From NCBI GenBank assembly GCA_017861355.1, contig JAGFXQ010000147.1, positions 1-7,963 on the forward strand: a stretch of DNA of 7,963 nt. Direction: 5' to 3'. The stretch is from Bacillota bacterium (GTDB taxonomy: Bacteria; Bacillota; Clostridia; Lachnospirales; Lachnospiraceae). The notes under the pieces were generated by a model. That model was not told where the DNA came from, did no database searches, and worked only from the letters and a program-made list of their open reading frames with translations. The position numbers and the translations under genes are program-made. Within the stretch, counting starts at the first letter, position 1. The number at the start of each line of letters is the position of its first letter. Positions 1 to 5,917 of this stretch are shown in pieces.

Positions 1-387
1 GCAATCTTCTCAACCTATTGTGAGCAATTAGGAATGGATCCGGTGACCGCTCTTAAGATTGCCACTCCGTTCGGCAGCGGTATCGCAAGAACCGCACAGA
101 CCTGTGGCGCCGTGACCGGAGCCTTAATGCTAATCGGTCTGAAATACGGCAAGTATCTTCCGGAGGATAATGCCTCCAAGGAGCAATGTTTTCAGCTTGC
201 CAAAGAATTCACTGACCGTTTTAGTGAAATTCATGGCGCCATTGCTTGTTGTGACTTATTAAAAAGTGACTTAAGCACTCCGGAAGGTTTACAATACATA
301 AAAGAGAACAGTCTATGGGATAAACTATGTCCTATCTTCATCCGTGACGCTGCGAAACTTGTAGAAGAGCTTCTTGAACTGGATTAA
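1..387 (+). CDS. C_GCAxxG_C_C family putative redox protein (N-terminus cut off by window edge)
   Basis: The reading frame is open from base 1 to the TAA at 385-387, giving 128 residues. The frame already reads protein-like before the first ATG at base 34 (AIFSTYCEQLG), so that ATG is internal and the real start lies outside the window. The family is about 140 residues long, so roughly the first 20 are missing, including the first conserved cysteine. The diagnostic CGAxxG motif is seen as CGAVTG (fragment residues 35-40), followed by a hydrophobic ALMLIGLKYG stretch. Further cysteines are C63, C83/C84 and C110, the last in a C-P-I-F-I-R-D-A-A-K-L-V-E-E tail typical of the family. The family is named for its conserved cysteines and is presumed redox-active or metal/cluster-binding. 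No enzymatic reaction is established. No signal peptide is visible in the fragment. It is the only plus-strand gene and ends at its own terminator, so it is not in an operon with the minus-strand genes. Confidence 0.88.
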   Translation, partial: AIFSTYCEQLGMDPVTALKIATPFGSGIARTAQTCGAVTGALMLIGLKYGKYLPEDNASKEQCFQLAKEFTDRFSEIHGAIACCDLLKSDLSTPEGLQYIKENSLWDKLCPIFIRDAAKLVEELLELD

Positions 388-393
388 TCCTAT

Positions 394-433
394 GTGGCTG
401 CCGCAAATTCATGGTGCGTCAGCCACTGTTTTT
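394..433 (+). terminator. Rho-independent terminator of the C_GCAxxG_C_C gene
   Basis: A GC-rich hairpin starts 6 bases after the stop codon. The outer stem GTGGCTG (394-400) pairs with CAGCCAC (420-426). After one C/T mismatch the inner stem CGCA (402-405) pairs with TGCG (415-418) around a 9-base loop. A run of five T residues (429-433) follows on the plus strand. On the minus strand no T-run follows the hairpin, so it should work in one direction only. The convergent creatininase gene has no separate obvious terminator. Confidence 0.85.
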
Positions 434-451
434 ATTCATTCAGTTATATGT

Positions 452-1222
452 TTATGCATGTGCTTTCAGATAGGCTTCTATTTTGCTGGCATCCGTCTCG
501 ACATCTGCATGAAAATAATCAATGATGGTATCCTCCAGTTCAAAGCTGGCAGGATCACCGCAGTAACCTAAGGGATGAAAGGTATCTTGGGGTTTTAGCT
601 GCTTTGCCAGCTCCCGGTTCCCTTTATTCGGATAAAAGGTAAAAACTGCTGCTGATTCGATCGCTCCGGCGTGATAATCCGGTTCAAATCTTCCCTCTCT
701 CTGCTTCGGAAATTCTGGGGGATTATCCAGTTCCACTTCAAAGTTACCCAGATTAAATACACTCATTTCTGAATTTCGGCTCATCTGTTCTGCCGCTTCA
801 TCAATCATACGAACATGAGTCTGATCACCATGTGCATTTACGATAAATATCTTACGAAATCCCCAGGATTCCAGAGAATGAAAGATATCCATCAGCAATG
901 CTTTCATCGTCTCGGGACGAACCGAAAAGGTACCCGGGTAACTCTTCACCTCTTCACTTACACCCCAGTAAAAGGGTGGCGCAATCAAAGCACCAATCTC
1001 CTTCTCTTCCAGATTATGTTTTAGATACTTACAGAAATGATACGCCATATAGATGTCAGGGCTCAAATCCAGATGAGGGCCATGCTCCTCAACGATTCCC
1101 ACCGGAAGCAATATGATATCTCCATCCTTCGCTGCTTTATCAACCTCTTGCCAGGTCATCTCAACCATAGTATCTGTAAATATCGATAAATCTGTTTCCA
1201 CTCCATATCCCTTATTACTCAT
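452..1222 (-). CDS. Creatininase-family metal-dependent amidohydrolase
   Basis: The product is 256 residues, the normal length for the creatininase/MftE/FAPy-deformylase family of dinuclear-metal amidases. Visible family motifs, in order, are VEEHGPHLDLSPD (44-56), holding the metal ligands Glu-x-His and a later Asp; VNAHGDQ (128-134), the counterpart of the usual NGHGGN; and HAGAIES (184-190), the counterpart of HAGxxETS. The metal-binding and acid residues are all present, so the enzyme is probably active. The NAHGDQ and HAGAIES variants differ from textbook creatininase, so the substrate should not be assumed to be creatinine; cyclic amides and formamides are also cleaved by this family. 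No signal peptide or membrane segment is seen, so it should be cytoplasmic. The ATG start is supported by a G-rich Shine-Dalgarno 6 bases upstream. It lies 162 bases after the ABC exporter gene with no clear terminator between, so it may be partly cotranscribed. The spacer at 1303-1384 shows no convincing promoter. Confidence 0.9.
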   Translation of the reverse strand: MSNKGYGVETDLSIFTDTMVEMTWQEVDKAAKDGDIILLPVGIVEEHGPHLDLSPDIYMAYHFCKYLKHNLEEKEIGALIAPPFYWGVSEEVKSYPGTFSVRPETMKALLMDIFHSLESWGFRKIFIVNAHGDQTHVRMIDEAAEQMSRNSEMSVFNLGNFEVELDNPPEFPKQREGRFEPDYHAGAIESAAVFTFYPNKGNRELAKQLKPQDTFHPLGYCGDPASFELEDTIIDYFHADVETDASKIEAYLKAHA

Positions 1223-1228
1223 CTCTTA

Positions 1229-1234
1229 CCCCCC
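1229..1234 (-). promoter_or_regulatory. Homopolymeric G6 ribosome binding site of the creatininase gene
   Basis: On the minus strand the start codon is preceded by A-GGGGGG-TAAGAG-ATG. The six-G tract is the only Shine-Dalgarno candidate, at a 6-base spacing. It shares its first base with the end of the 23-bp tandem repeat array. A pure G-run is less usual than AGGAGG, and it would be prone to slippage. Confidence 0.65.
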
Positions 1235-1302
1235 TATCTATGTATGATCATCCTCACTATCTATGTATGATCATCCTCACTATCTATGTATGATCATCCT
1301 CT
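1234..1302. repeat. Three tandem copies of a 23-bp repeat upstream of the creatininase start
   Basis: Units occupy 1234-1256, 1257-1279 and 1280-1302. The first two are identical and the third differs only at its last base. Read on the minus strand, each unit contains GATGATCATACATAGATAG, with an 8-bp perfect palindrome ATGATCAT at its core. The units are directly adjacent with no spacers, so this is not a CRISPR array. The array occupies most of the proximal 5' leader of the creatininase gene and ends at its G6 ribosome binding site. It could be a cluster of protein-binding sites with two-helical-turn spacing, a copy-number-variable leader, or a recent neutral duplication. The sequence alone does not decide between these. 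Confidence 0.95.
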
Positions 1303-1384
1303 ACGATGAAGTTTTAGGCATGCACTTTGTGTATATTCTGAAGTTCATTTATACCCACTGTACCACTTCATAACCCAACTTACT

Positions 1385-3172
1385 TTATTCGAACTGGGAT
1401 AGATAAAGCTTATGGTAGAAGCCCTTTCTCTCCATCAGTTCCTTATGATTACCCTGTTCTACGATATTTCCCTGATCTACTACCAGAATATTATCCGCTC
1501 CTTGAATAGTAGATAACCGATGGGCTATGACAAAGCAAGTCTTATTCTCCATCAGCTTGCGCATTGCCTTCTGGATCTTGATCTCTGTTCTGGTATCTAC
1601 ATTCGAGGTGGCTTCATCTAAGATCAACATCTTAGCATCCAGCAGCATGGCACGGGCTATGGTCAGAAGCTGTTTCTGTCCTTTGGAGATATTCATTCCA
1701 TCTTCATTGATTATAGTATGATAGCCAAGTGGTAATCTCTTAATATACGAATGCATTCCGGCCATTTGTGCAGCTCGGATTACTTCTTCCATTGTTACAT
1801 TCTCTTTGCCATATGCGATATTGTCAAAGATCGTTCCGGAGAACAGCCAAGTATCCTGAAGCACCATGGCATAGGCCTTACGAAGACTTTGTCTGGTGAG
1901 ATCTCTGGTCTCCTGATGATCTACATAGATATCACCCTCCCATACATCATAGAAGCGCATCAGCAGATTAATAATCGTCGTCTTTCCGGCGCCGGTCGGT
2001 CCGACAATCGCGGTCAGGCTACCGGGACAGGCATGGAGGAACAGATTTTTAATAATCGGCTTATCCGGAAGATATCCGAAGGTGACATTCTTCATCTCAA
2101 CATCACCTACCACTTCTGTAAGATCTCTTGCCTCTATCTTATCCAGAGTCTCAGGTGCTTCATCCATAAGCTTAAAGACTCGCTCCGCTGCTGCCATCGC
2201 AGATTGAAGTTCGCTGATAATATTCGCTGCCTCATTGATCGGACCCGAGAATTTTCTGCTGTATTGTACAAAGGAAGATATATTGCCAAGGGTCATCTGC
2301 CCAAACAGATACAGAATCGCTCCAAAGACCGTGATCAGTGATAAGGATATATTGTTGATAAAATTCACGGTCGGACCGGTTATACTACCATAATATTCAG
2401 CGGTATAATAGGCATCTACTGTCTCTGTATTTAACCGGTCAAAGCGTTCCAAGACCGACTTCTCAGCGGCATATGCTTTAATCGTCTTCTGTCCGGATAC
2501 CATCTCCTCCACAAAACCATTTAACTCGCCAAGCTTTGCAGAACGTCTGCGAAATAATGGACGGACTTTCTTCGCCATAAACCTTGTATAGAGGATGGAT
2601 AGTGGAATTGTAGCAAGCATAACGAGTACCAGTCTCGGTGAGATGATAATCATCATAACGAAGGAACCAACTACAGTAATGACACTGGCACAGACCTGGA
2701 TGACATCCGTAGAAAGCGAGGTGTTCACCGTATCGATGTCATAGGATATCCTGCTTATGATATCTCCTGCCTGATTTCGGTCATAGAAGCCTACCGGCAG
2801 CTCTACCAATCTGGTAAATACGTCCTCTCTCATCTTACGAATAATCCGTTGGCTCAAATGGATCATCAATACCGATAGCAGGTAGGATAGAATGGAGGAG
2901 GCCACATAGAACGCAACCATCCAGCCCGCATAATAAAATACGGTCCGAAAGACCACCAATCCTTTCCCCGGCTGAATTGCATCGATTGCATAACCTGATA
3001 ACATCGGTCCGACCAGCGCAAGCAGATTACTTGCGATCGTCAGTACGATTGCAGCGGTTAGCATTCCCCTATAATGACAGACATAATTCCAAAGACGTCC
3101 GATCACATATCCGGTATCTTTTGGTTTGTCTGTTTTATCACTGATGACTGGCTTTCCTCCAACCCGGGGCAT
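1385..3172 (-). CDS. ABC exporter half-transporter, catalytic-site subunit (fused permease and ATPase)
   Basis: The product is 595 residues from the ATG at 3172. An in-frame TTG at 3193 would add 7 residues but has no ribosome binding site, whereas the ATG has AAGGAGG five bases upstream. The N-terminal half (about 35-325) is a six-helix type IV exporter membrane domain. The C-terminal ATPase domain has A-loop Tyr367, Walker A GPTGAGKTT (391-399), Q-loop Gln439, signature ISKGQ (495-499), Walker B LILDE with catalytic Glu520, D-loop SNVD (523-526) and H-loop His551. Its signature is degenerate (ISKGQ for LSGGQ) while its Walker B and H-loop are intact. This is the reciprocal pattern of the upstream subunit, so it should contribute the hydrolytic half of the composite active site in a heterodimer, as in the TM287/288, LmrCD and BmrCD class. 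These export drugs, lipids or peptides. The substrate here is unknown. It follows its partner after 51 bases and is probably cotranscribed with it. Confidence 0.95.
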   Translation of the reverse strand: MPRVGGKPVISDKTDKPKDTGYVIGRLWNYVCHYRGMLTAAIVLTIASNLLALVGPMLSGYAIDAIQPGKGLVVFRTVFYYAGWMVAFYVASSILSYLLSVLMIHLSQRIIRKMREDVFTRLVELPVGFYDRNQAGDIISRISYDIDTVNTSLSTDVIQVCASVITVVGSFVMMIIISPRLVLVMLATIPLSILYTRFMAKKVRPLFRRRSAKLGELNGFVEEMVSGQKTIKAYAAEKSVLERFDRLNTETVDAYYTAEYYGSITGPTVNFINNISLSLITVFGAILYLFGQMTLGNISSFVQYSRKFSGPINEAANIISELQSAMAAAERVFKLMDEAPETLDKIEARDLTEVVGDVEMKNVTFGYLPDKPIIKNLFLHACPGSLTAIVGPTGAGKTTIINLLMRFYDVWEGDIYVDHQETRDLTRQSLRKAYAMVLQDTWLFSGTIFDNIAYGKENVTMEEVIRAAQMAGMHSYIKRLPLGYHTIINEDGMNISKGQKQLLTIARAMLLDAKMLILDEATSNVDTRTEIKIQKAMRKLMENKTCFVIAHRLSTIQGADNILVVDQGNIVEQGNHKELMERKGFYHKLYLSQFE

Positions 3173-3177
3173 AGGCT

Positions 3178-3184
3178 CCTCCTT
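3178..3184 (-). promoter_or_regulatory. Ribosome binding site that fixes the start of the downstream ABC subunit
   Basis: Minus-strand AAGGAGG lies 5 bases before the ATG at 3172. The alternative TTG start at 3193 lies upstream of this site and has only A/T-rich sequence before it. This decides the start in favour of the shorter 595-residue protein. Just upstream, overlapping that TTG, is the near-palindrome TTGCAACTTGCAA (3188-3200), of unknown meaning. Confidence 0.85.
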
Positions 3185-3223
3185 CCTTTGCAAGTTGCAA
3201 TTTTTAAATACTACAATGATCCT

Positions 3224-4930
3224 CTATGACATCAGTTGTGACTGATAAATCTCTTTGTATACTTCACAATGCTCCATCAGCTCCTCATGGGTGCCATAGC
3301 CTGCCATCGATCCGTCCTCAAGTACCAGAATATGATCCAGCTTCATAACAGAGCTGATTCTCTGGGCGATTACAATGGTAGTCGTACCCTGATAATTCTC
3401 GCGAATCGCCTTACGAAGCAGGGAATCTGTCTTATAATCCAGAGCACTGGAAGAATCGTCAAGAATCAGTATCTCCGGCTTTCCGGCAAGGGCTCTGGCC
3501 ACTAGAAGCCGCTGCTTTTGCCCGCCACTCAGATTACTTCCTTTGATCGCAAGTCGAAAATCCAGCTGCTCTTCCAGTTCTTCAATAAAACCATCCGCCT
3601 GTGCATGTTCTACTGTCTCCAACACCCGGTCTCTGGAAAGCTCTCGTCCGAGACTGATGTTTTCATACACCTTATCTGCAAAAAGCACATCATTCTGGAA
3701 TACCACCCCGAACTTTCTACGAAGCTCCTGCTTATCCATACCACGGATATCTTCTCCATCAATCGTGATACTTCCGGAATTCACATCATAGAAGCGCATC
3801 AAAAGGTTAATTAATGTCGTCTTCCCGGAACCGGTGGAACCGATAATTCCAAGACTTCCACCTTTCTTAATCCCAAAATCGATGTTCATAATACAGGGCT
3901 CCTGCGTATAGGAAAAGCTAACCTGATGAAAAGCGATGTGATCCTTCGGAAATGACTCCTTCTCCTCCTTATGTACTAAGGTCAGATCCTCTGGCACCTC
4001 CAGAACCTCACCAATACGGGAAGCGGAAGCAATTGCCTTAGAATAGACCACAAAGATTCTTTGGATTGCCATAACTGCATGGAGCATAATAGTGAAATAG
4101 GATAAGAAGGCTACGATCTTGCCAGGCTGAGACACACCGCTATTGACACGGTAAGCTCCGACGATCACCACTAAGGTAAGACCGAGATTAAAGATCAAAT
4201 TCATGATAGGGTTGGTGGCTGCCATCGTAGTCCCTGCATTCTGTTCCTTCTCTGACACTTCCCGATTAATTTGGGAGAAACGTTCTTTCTCATATTCGGT
4301 GGTTGATAAGGCTTTAATTATGCGGATACCGGTGATGTTTTCCCCGACCACCCTTACCAGCTTATCTACGGATACCTGTAAGCCAAGATAAAGCGGGATG
4401 CCTTTCTTCGATACCAAATATACCACAAGGGCGAGAAAGGGCAGTACCCCGATCAACACCAGTGTAAGCACCGGTTCCAGAGTACTGGTTATCACGATAC
4501 CGCCAATGATTATAATTGGTGCACGGACGCCGATTCGCTGCATCATGCCAATCATGTTATGAATATTATATGTATCTGAGGTCATACGGGCTTCCAAAGA
4601 AGGGATGGTAAAATGGTCTAATTGTTTTCCGGAGAGACTTAGAATTTTATCAAATAGATCATGCCGAAGCTCCTCGGTTGCATTACGTGCAACTCTGGAT
4701 GCCATCCTGTTTGCGATAATATTGAAGGTTCTGGCGCCGACCGATAAAGCTAACATAGATAAGCCCCAGAGCAGAATTAAAGATACTTTTTTATATGGAA
4801 TTACATCATCGATGATAAAGGCTAATACCCACGGTAACCCAAGATCCAGAAAGGTACCAAATACCTTAATGGTGAAGCCCCAGAGCATTCGAACTATATA
4901 TGGTTTTAGATACATCATCACTTTCTTCAA
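3224..4930 (-). CDS. ABC exporter half-transporter, degenerate-site subunit (fused permease and ATPase)
   Basis: The product is 568 residues. About 1-300 form a six-helix exporter membrane domain, and the rest is the ATPase. Visible motifs are A-loop Tyr341, Walker A GSTGSGKTT (364-372), Q-loop Gln412, a canonical signature LSGGQ (467-471), Walker B LILDD and D-loop SALD. Two catalytic positions are altered: the Walker B glutamate is Asp492, and the H-loop histidine is Gln523 (IAQRIS). With its canonical LSGGQ facing the intact Walker motifs of the 595-residue partner, it should complete the active site, while its own Walker site faces the partner's ISKGQ and is degenerate. This makes an obligate heterodimer likely. 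The start is a TTG codon, chosen because AGGAGG lies 8 bases upstream; the ATG codons 12 and 15 bases further in are too far from it. It is the first gene of the exporter operon, behind a strong promoter at 5010-5038. The substrate is not known. Confidence 0.95.
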   Translation of the reverse strand: MKKVMMYLKPYIVRMLWGFTIKVFGTFLDLGLPWVLAFIIDDVIPYKKVSLILLWGLSMLALSVGARTFNIIANRMASRVARNATEELRHDLFDKILSLSGKQLDHFTIPSLEARMTSDTYNIHNMIGMMQRIGVRAPIIIIGGIVITSTLEPVLTLVLIGVLPFLALVVYLVSKKGIPLYLGLQVSVDKLVRVVGENITGIRIIKALSTTEYEKERFSQINREVSEKEQNAGTTMAATNPIMNLIFNLGLTLVVIVGAYRVNSGVSQPGKIVAFLSYFTIMLHAVMAIQRIFVVYSKAIASASRIGEVLEVPEDLTLVHKEEKESFPKDHIAFHQVSFSYTQEPCIMNIDFGIKKGGSLGIIGSTGSGKTTLINLLMRFYDVNSGSITIDGEDIRGMDKQELRRKFGVVFQNDVLFADKVYENISLGRELSRDRVLETVEHAQADGFIEELEEQLDFRLAIKGSNLSGGQKQRLLVARALAGKPEILILDDSSSALDYKTDSLLRKAIRENYQGTTTIVIAQRISSVMKLDHILVLEDGSMAGYGTHEELMEHCEVYKEIYQSQLMS

Positions 4931-4938
4931 AGCAACTT

Positions 4939-4944
4939 CCTCCT
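4939..4944 (-). promoter_or_regulatory. Ribosome binding site supporting a UUG start for the first ABC subunit
   Basis: Minus-strand AGGAGG is followed by an 8-base spacer and then TTG-AAG-AAA-GTG-ATG-ATG. The spacing is ideal for the TTG (4930). It would be 17 bases for the GTG and 20 bases for the first ATG. UUG initiation is common in low-GC Firmicutes and often lowers translation. Confidence 0.75.
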
Positions 4945-4961
4945 GTATCAGCCTACGAATT

Positions 4962-4982
4962 AACGAAGCACTAATCTTCGTT
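4962..4982 (-). other. Small hairpin in the exporter leader
   Basis: A perfect 7-bp inverted repeat, AACGAAG / CTTCGTT, encloses a 7-base loop in the predicted 5' untranslated leader, between the promoter and the ribosome binding site. No U-run follows, so it is not a terminator. It might affect mRNA stability or be chance. No riboswitch or T-box consensus was recognised around it. Confidence 0.4.
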
Positions 4983-4991
4983 CCATCTCAC

Positions 4992-5024
4992 AGTGAATGT
5001 GCACCATTTATTCTAGCACTCACT
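4992..5024 (-). promoter_or_regulatory. Candidate repressor operator overlapping the exporter -10
   Basis: On the minus strand AGTGAGTG (5024-5017) is mirrored by CATTCACT (4999-4992), matching at 7 of 8 positions across a 17-base spacer. The spacer holds the -10 box and the probable transcription start. GTGC/GCAC within the arms adds further symmetry if a two-base offset is allowed. Placement over the -10 and start site is what is expected of a TetR- or MarR-type repressor of an exporter, but no regulator gene is present in the window, so the class of regulator is a guess. Confidence 0.45.
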
Positions 5025-5038
5025 TCTACCCTCGTCAA
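5010..5038 (-). promoter_or_regulatory. Sigma-A type promoter of the ABC exporter operon
   Basis: The minus strand has TTGACG (5038-5033), a 17-base spacer, and TAGAAT (5015-5010). This gives five of six matches to consensus at both boxes, with optimal spacing. It predicts a leader of about 75 bases to the TTG start at 4930. It is downstream of the terminator of the preceding gene, so the exporter pair should form its own transcription unit. The sequence further upstream (5041-5143) has no gene. It carries two direct copies of TTTGCATTAT (minus strand; 5079-5070 and 5146-5137) and a loose dyad at 5088-5116. Confidence 0.8.
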
Positions 5039-5143
5039 GAAAATGTAAACTTTTAGTAAACACAGCCTTATAATGCAAAGTGTTAGCCTACAGATGACTA
5101 AATGATCGTCATAGGAACATTGCCTGACTATTGGTCATAATGC

Positions 5144-5202
5144 AAAAAATAAGGATTATAACGATCGCATCACCTATCTTATGCAATCCATTATAATCCT
5201 TA
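5144..5202 (-). terminator. Rho-independent terminator of the zinc-ribbon membrane protein gene
   Basis: A perfect 12-bp inverted repeat, TAAGGATTATAA (5202-5191 on the minus strand) with TTATAATCCTTA (5161-5150), is followed directly by six T residues (5149-5144). Inside it a second stem, GATTGCAT with ATGCGATC, pairs with one G-U wobble around a 10-base loop, so the whole hairpin spans about 20 base pairs. The stem starts 26 bases after the stop codon at 5229. It is longer and more AT-rich than most intrinsic terminators, but the position and U-tract fit termination of the minus-strand gene. Confidence 0.75.
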
Positions 5203-5228
5203 AAACATAAATTAAATTGACCTACTGA

Positions 5229-5729
5229 TTAAATAAACAAATGCAGAACCCGAAAGATCAGGAAGGAACCTCCTGCAAACAGAGTAACAAATGCAATTCC
5301 TCTTCTCAAATGCAAGGCGATCTCCGCAGCATGTAATTCCTTCGGTTCCGTTGGTTTTAGCGAGAATCTCATTTGGTATATCTTCCAGGTTATCTTAGGA
5401 TTAACTACATTAAAGGCTTCGACTGTCATCCATATCATAATAATGTAAACCAACAGACGATAATTCTCCGTCTCAACCTGTTTGATAGTATACAATAACA
5501 GCATATGCATTACAACTCCGCAAAGTAATAAAACAGAAACTATCTTATCCTGTTTGCTGACATAAAAAAAGTCCGCTTTCTCTTCAACTTTAGTAGCCCG
5601 CTCTAAAAATGCCTTTTTTAGATGCTGCACTTCCTCCTCTGTTAATGCCGGACCAAGCTTCGTGCCACACTCAAGACAGGTTTCATTTTCATTCTCCATA
5701 ATCGCTCCGCATTGAATACATTTTTTCAT
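5229..5729 (-). CDS. Zinc-ribbon membrane protein of unknown function
   Basis: The product is 166 residues. The N-terminus is a compact zinc ribbon with two CxxC knuckles: C4-I-Q-C7 and C18-L-E-C21. A charged, probably helical linker (about 30-61, rich in E and K) follows. Three hydrophobic segments come next, at about 63-83, 90-109 and 143-165, the last running to the C-terminus. A basic stretch lies between the second and third. This N-terminal zinc ribbon plus membrane-helix architecture is frequent among uncharacterised Firmicute proteins and does not identify a function; I do not recognise a named family. There is no signal peptide, so the ribbon probably faces the cytoplasm. The ATG start has only a weak Shine-Dalgarno (AGTAGG, about 8 bases upstream). 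The gene is isolated, with 188 bases before it and its own terminator after it, so it is probably monocistronic. A link to the exporter rests on position alone. Confidence 0.82.
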   Translation of the reverse strand: MKKCIQCGAIMENENETCLECGTKLGPALTEEEVQHLKKAFLERATKVEEKADFFYVSKQDKIVSVLLLCGVVMHMLLLYTIKQVETENYRLLVYIIMIWMTVEAFNVVNPKITWKIYQMRFSLKPTEPKELHAAEIALHLRRGIAFVTLFAGGSFLIFRVLHLFI

Positions 5730-5778
5730 GATAAACGCCTACTTTCAATCAAATTTATCCTATGTTGGCTACTGAACT

Positions 5779-5792
5779 TTGTACATTGTACA
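5779..5792. repeat. Tandem TTGTACA pair in the leader of the zinc-ribbon gene
   Basis: Two adjacent copies of the 7-mer TTGTACA (plus-strand reading) each contain the palindrome TGTACA; a related TTGATCC follows at 5793-5799. They lie 50-63 bases upstream of the zinc-ribbon start, downstream of its candidate promoter. They might be a small binding site or chance in AT-rich DNA. Confidence 0.5.
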
Positions 5793-5817
5793 TTGATCCT
5801 ACTTCTTTCCGAATGTG

Positions 5818-5846
5818 TATTTATTCCTTTGTTTGTTATATAACAA
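5818..5846 (-). promoter_or_regulatory. Candidate promoter of the zinc-ribbon gene, with a 14-bp palindrome at the -35
   Basis: The minus strand has TTGTTA (5846-5841), a 17-base spacer and TAAATA (5823-5818), giving a leader of about 80 bases. The -35 box is part of a perfect 14-bp palindrome, TTGTTATATAACAA (5833-5846). A competing option is an exact TATAAT at 5853-5848, but its -35 (TGTGAA, 5876-5871) is poor. The AT-rich DNA makes chance matches likely, so only the presence of a promoter somewhere in 5730-5917 is fairly safe. Confidence 0.4.
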
Positions 5847-5917
5847 TATTATAATGTATTTTTAGTGAAATTCACAGTATTATTTTTATATTAACGTACA
5901 ATAATTATTCATTTGCT

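Noticed and set aside
374..571. Plus-strand 65-residue open frame over the convergent region
   Set aside because: It overlaps the end of the redox gene, the terminator hairpin and the antisense of the creatininase gene; it has no ribosome binding site and no recognisable protein features.
1234..1302. CRISPR array
   Set aside because: The 23-bp units are directly adjacent with no spacers, and no cas genes are present.
1303..1384. Promoter or terminator between the ABC pair and the creatininase gene
   Set aside because: Only a poor TTGGGT/TATAAA pair with a 19-base spacer and a 6-bp stem without a U-run are visible; neither is good enough to annotate.
1751..2341. Plus-strand 196-residue open frame inside the ABC gene
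   Set aside because: It is antisense to strongly conserved ABC ATPase and membrane-domain sequence; the translation is not protein-like and it has no supporting start signal.
3173..3193. TTG start adding 7 residues to the downstream ABC subunit
   Set aside because: No Shine-Dalgarno precedes it, and the seven codons contain the ribosome binding site of the ATG at 3172.
1944..3801. A shared 19-bp identical stretch in the two ABC genes (1944-1962 and 3783-3801) as a recombination or mobile repeat
   Set aside because: Both copies encode the same conserved residues after Walker A (LMRFYDV), so it reflects paralogy of the two subunits.
4605..5048. Plus-strand 147-residue open frame running into the exporter promoter
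   Set aside because: It is antisense to the membrane domain of the first ABC subunit and runs through the promoter and operator. Nothing supports translation.
5860..5885. Terminator of the dehydratase-like gene at the GTGAATTTCAC inverted repeat
   Set aside because: The stem is only 4-5 bp with almost no loop, and on the minus strand it is followed by A-rich, not T-rich, sequence.
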